64,000 nt of DNA, from positions 176,423,896-176,487,895 of the forward strand of contig OY992540.1 in the NCBI GenBank assembly GCA_963921195.1, given 5' to 3'. Source of the DNA: Pegoplata infirma. Lineage: Eukaryota; Arthropoda; Insecta; Diptera; Anthomyiidae. Below the pieces are notes generated by a model, which had not been told where the DNA came from, did not search any database, and was given only the letters and a program-made list of their open reading frames with translations. Positions 63,882-64,000 of this stretch are shown one piece after another. The translations under genes and the position numbers were made by a program. How positions within the stretch are numbered: position 1 is the first letter of the stretch; every line of letters begins with the position of its first letter.

Positions 63882-64000
63882 CACTCAGAAAATTATTGCA
63901 GTTACTACATGATGGTTGTTTGTGTAGTAAGTAGTAGCTGTTGTTTTTAACTACAATTTCGGTCGTTTTTGTGTGAAAAAATCTCAAACAACTTTTTTTT
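63882..64000 (+). mobile_element. V4, left end of a V element cut by the window edge
   Basis: CACTCAGAAAATTATTGCAG after TA (63,880-63,881), then GTTACTACATGATGG and the V subterminal words. Continues beyond the window. Confidence 0.85.

Overview
This window is AT-rich, intron-bearing, repeat-saturated eukaryotic DNA, most likely from a higher fly (Brachycera, probably calyptrate). The evidence is a three-exon ribosomal protein RpL35 gene whose product looks fly-like, a Jockey-type LINE, an I/LOA-type LINE, an AGGGTATA-type intergenic repeat familiar from fly genomes, and dozens of small TA-, TWA- or 8-bp-flanked DNA elements. The species cannot be fixed from the sequence alone. Nothing bacterial (operons, CRISPR, phage) is present.

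Layout. 1-1.7 kb: a 139-bp hairpin and a TA-flanked element (V1). 2.0-7.4 kb: two minisatellites that share a TTTTCTATAGAAAA core. 7.9-9.1 kb: element fragments and a hairpin. 9.3-9.95 kb: RpL35, the only host gene recognised. 10-19 kb: MITEs of several families, including a five-level nest at 14,989-17,416, an unplaced BED-finger-like ORF and a remnant mariner-type unit. 19.2-24.7 kb: a strikingly symmetric inverted nest (Z3, P, W3 with a foldback, P, Z4) followed by a 1.6-kb TA element. 24.7-28.3 kb: mariner transposase remnants, hairpin MITEs and a hAT element. 28.3-32.2 kb: a composite element (R) with exon/intron-like modules, inserted in one of two 557-bp tandem units. 33-38.3 kb: a Jockey-clade LINE whose ORF2 is split by a 640-bp insertion. 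38.3-44.7 kb: element X remnants, a 181-bp satellite interrupted by a hAT MITE, and an old fly repeat. 44.8-54.7 kb: one V element (V2) swollen to 9.9 kb by at least eight nested insertions, including a 3.6-kb 5'-truncated LINE with endonuclease, RT and RNase H domains. 54.8-59.3 kb: a foldback element and a Tc1/mariner-type element with broken transposase in both orientations. 59.3-64 kb: old repeats and the start of another V copy.

The elements do not form a pathway; they form a stratigraphy. Many insertions can be proved inside the window because another copy of the host element or a tandem duplicate preserves the empty site. The most novel-looking material is a set of TA-flanked elements whose ends share little more than CACTCA/TGAGTG but whose interiors are unrelated (V, V', Z), and a GGCC-ended family (Y) with 3-bp duplications of variable sequence.

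All positions were read by eye. Boundaries supported by paired target-site duplications should be good to within a few bases; others are approximate. Family names V, V', Z, Y, X, U, W, H, P, R, K, J, L and E are local labels.
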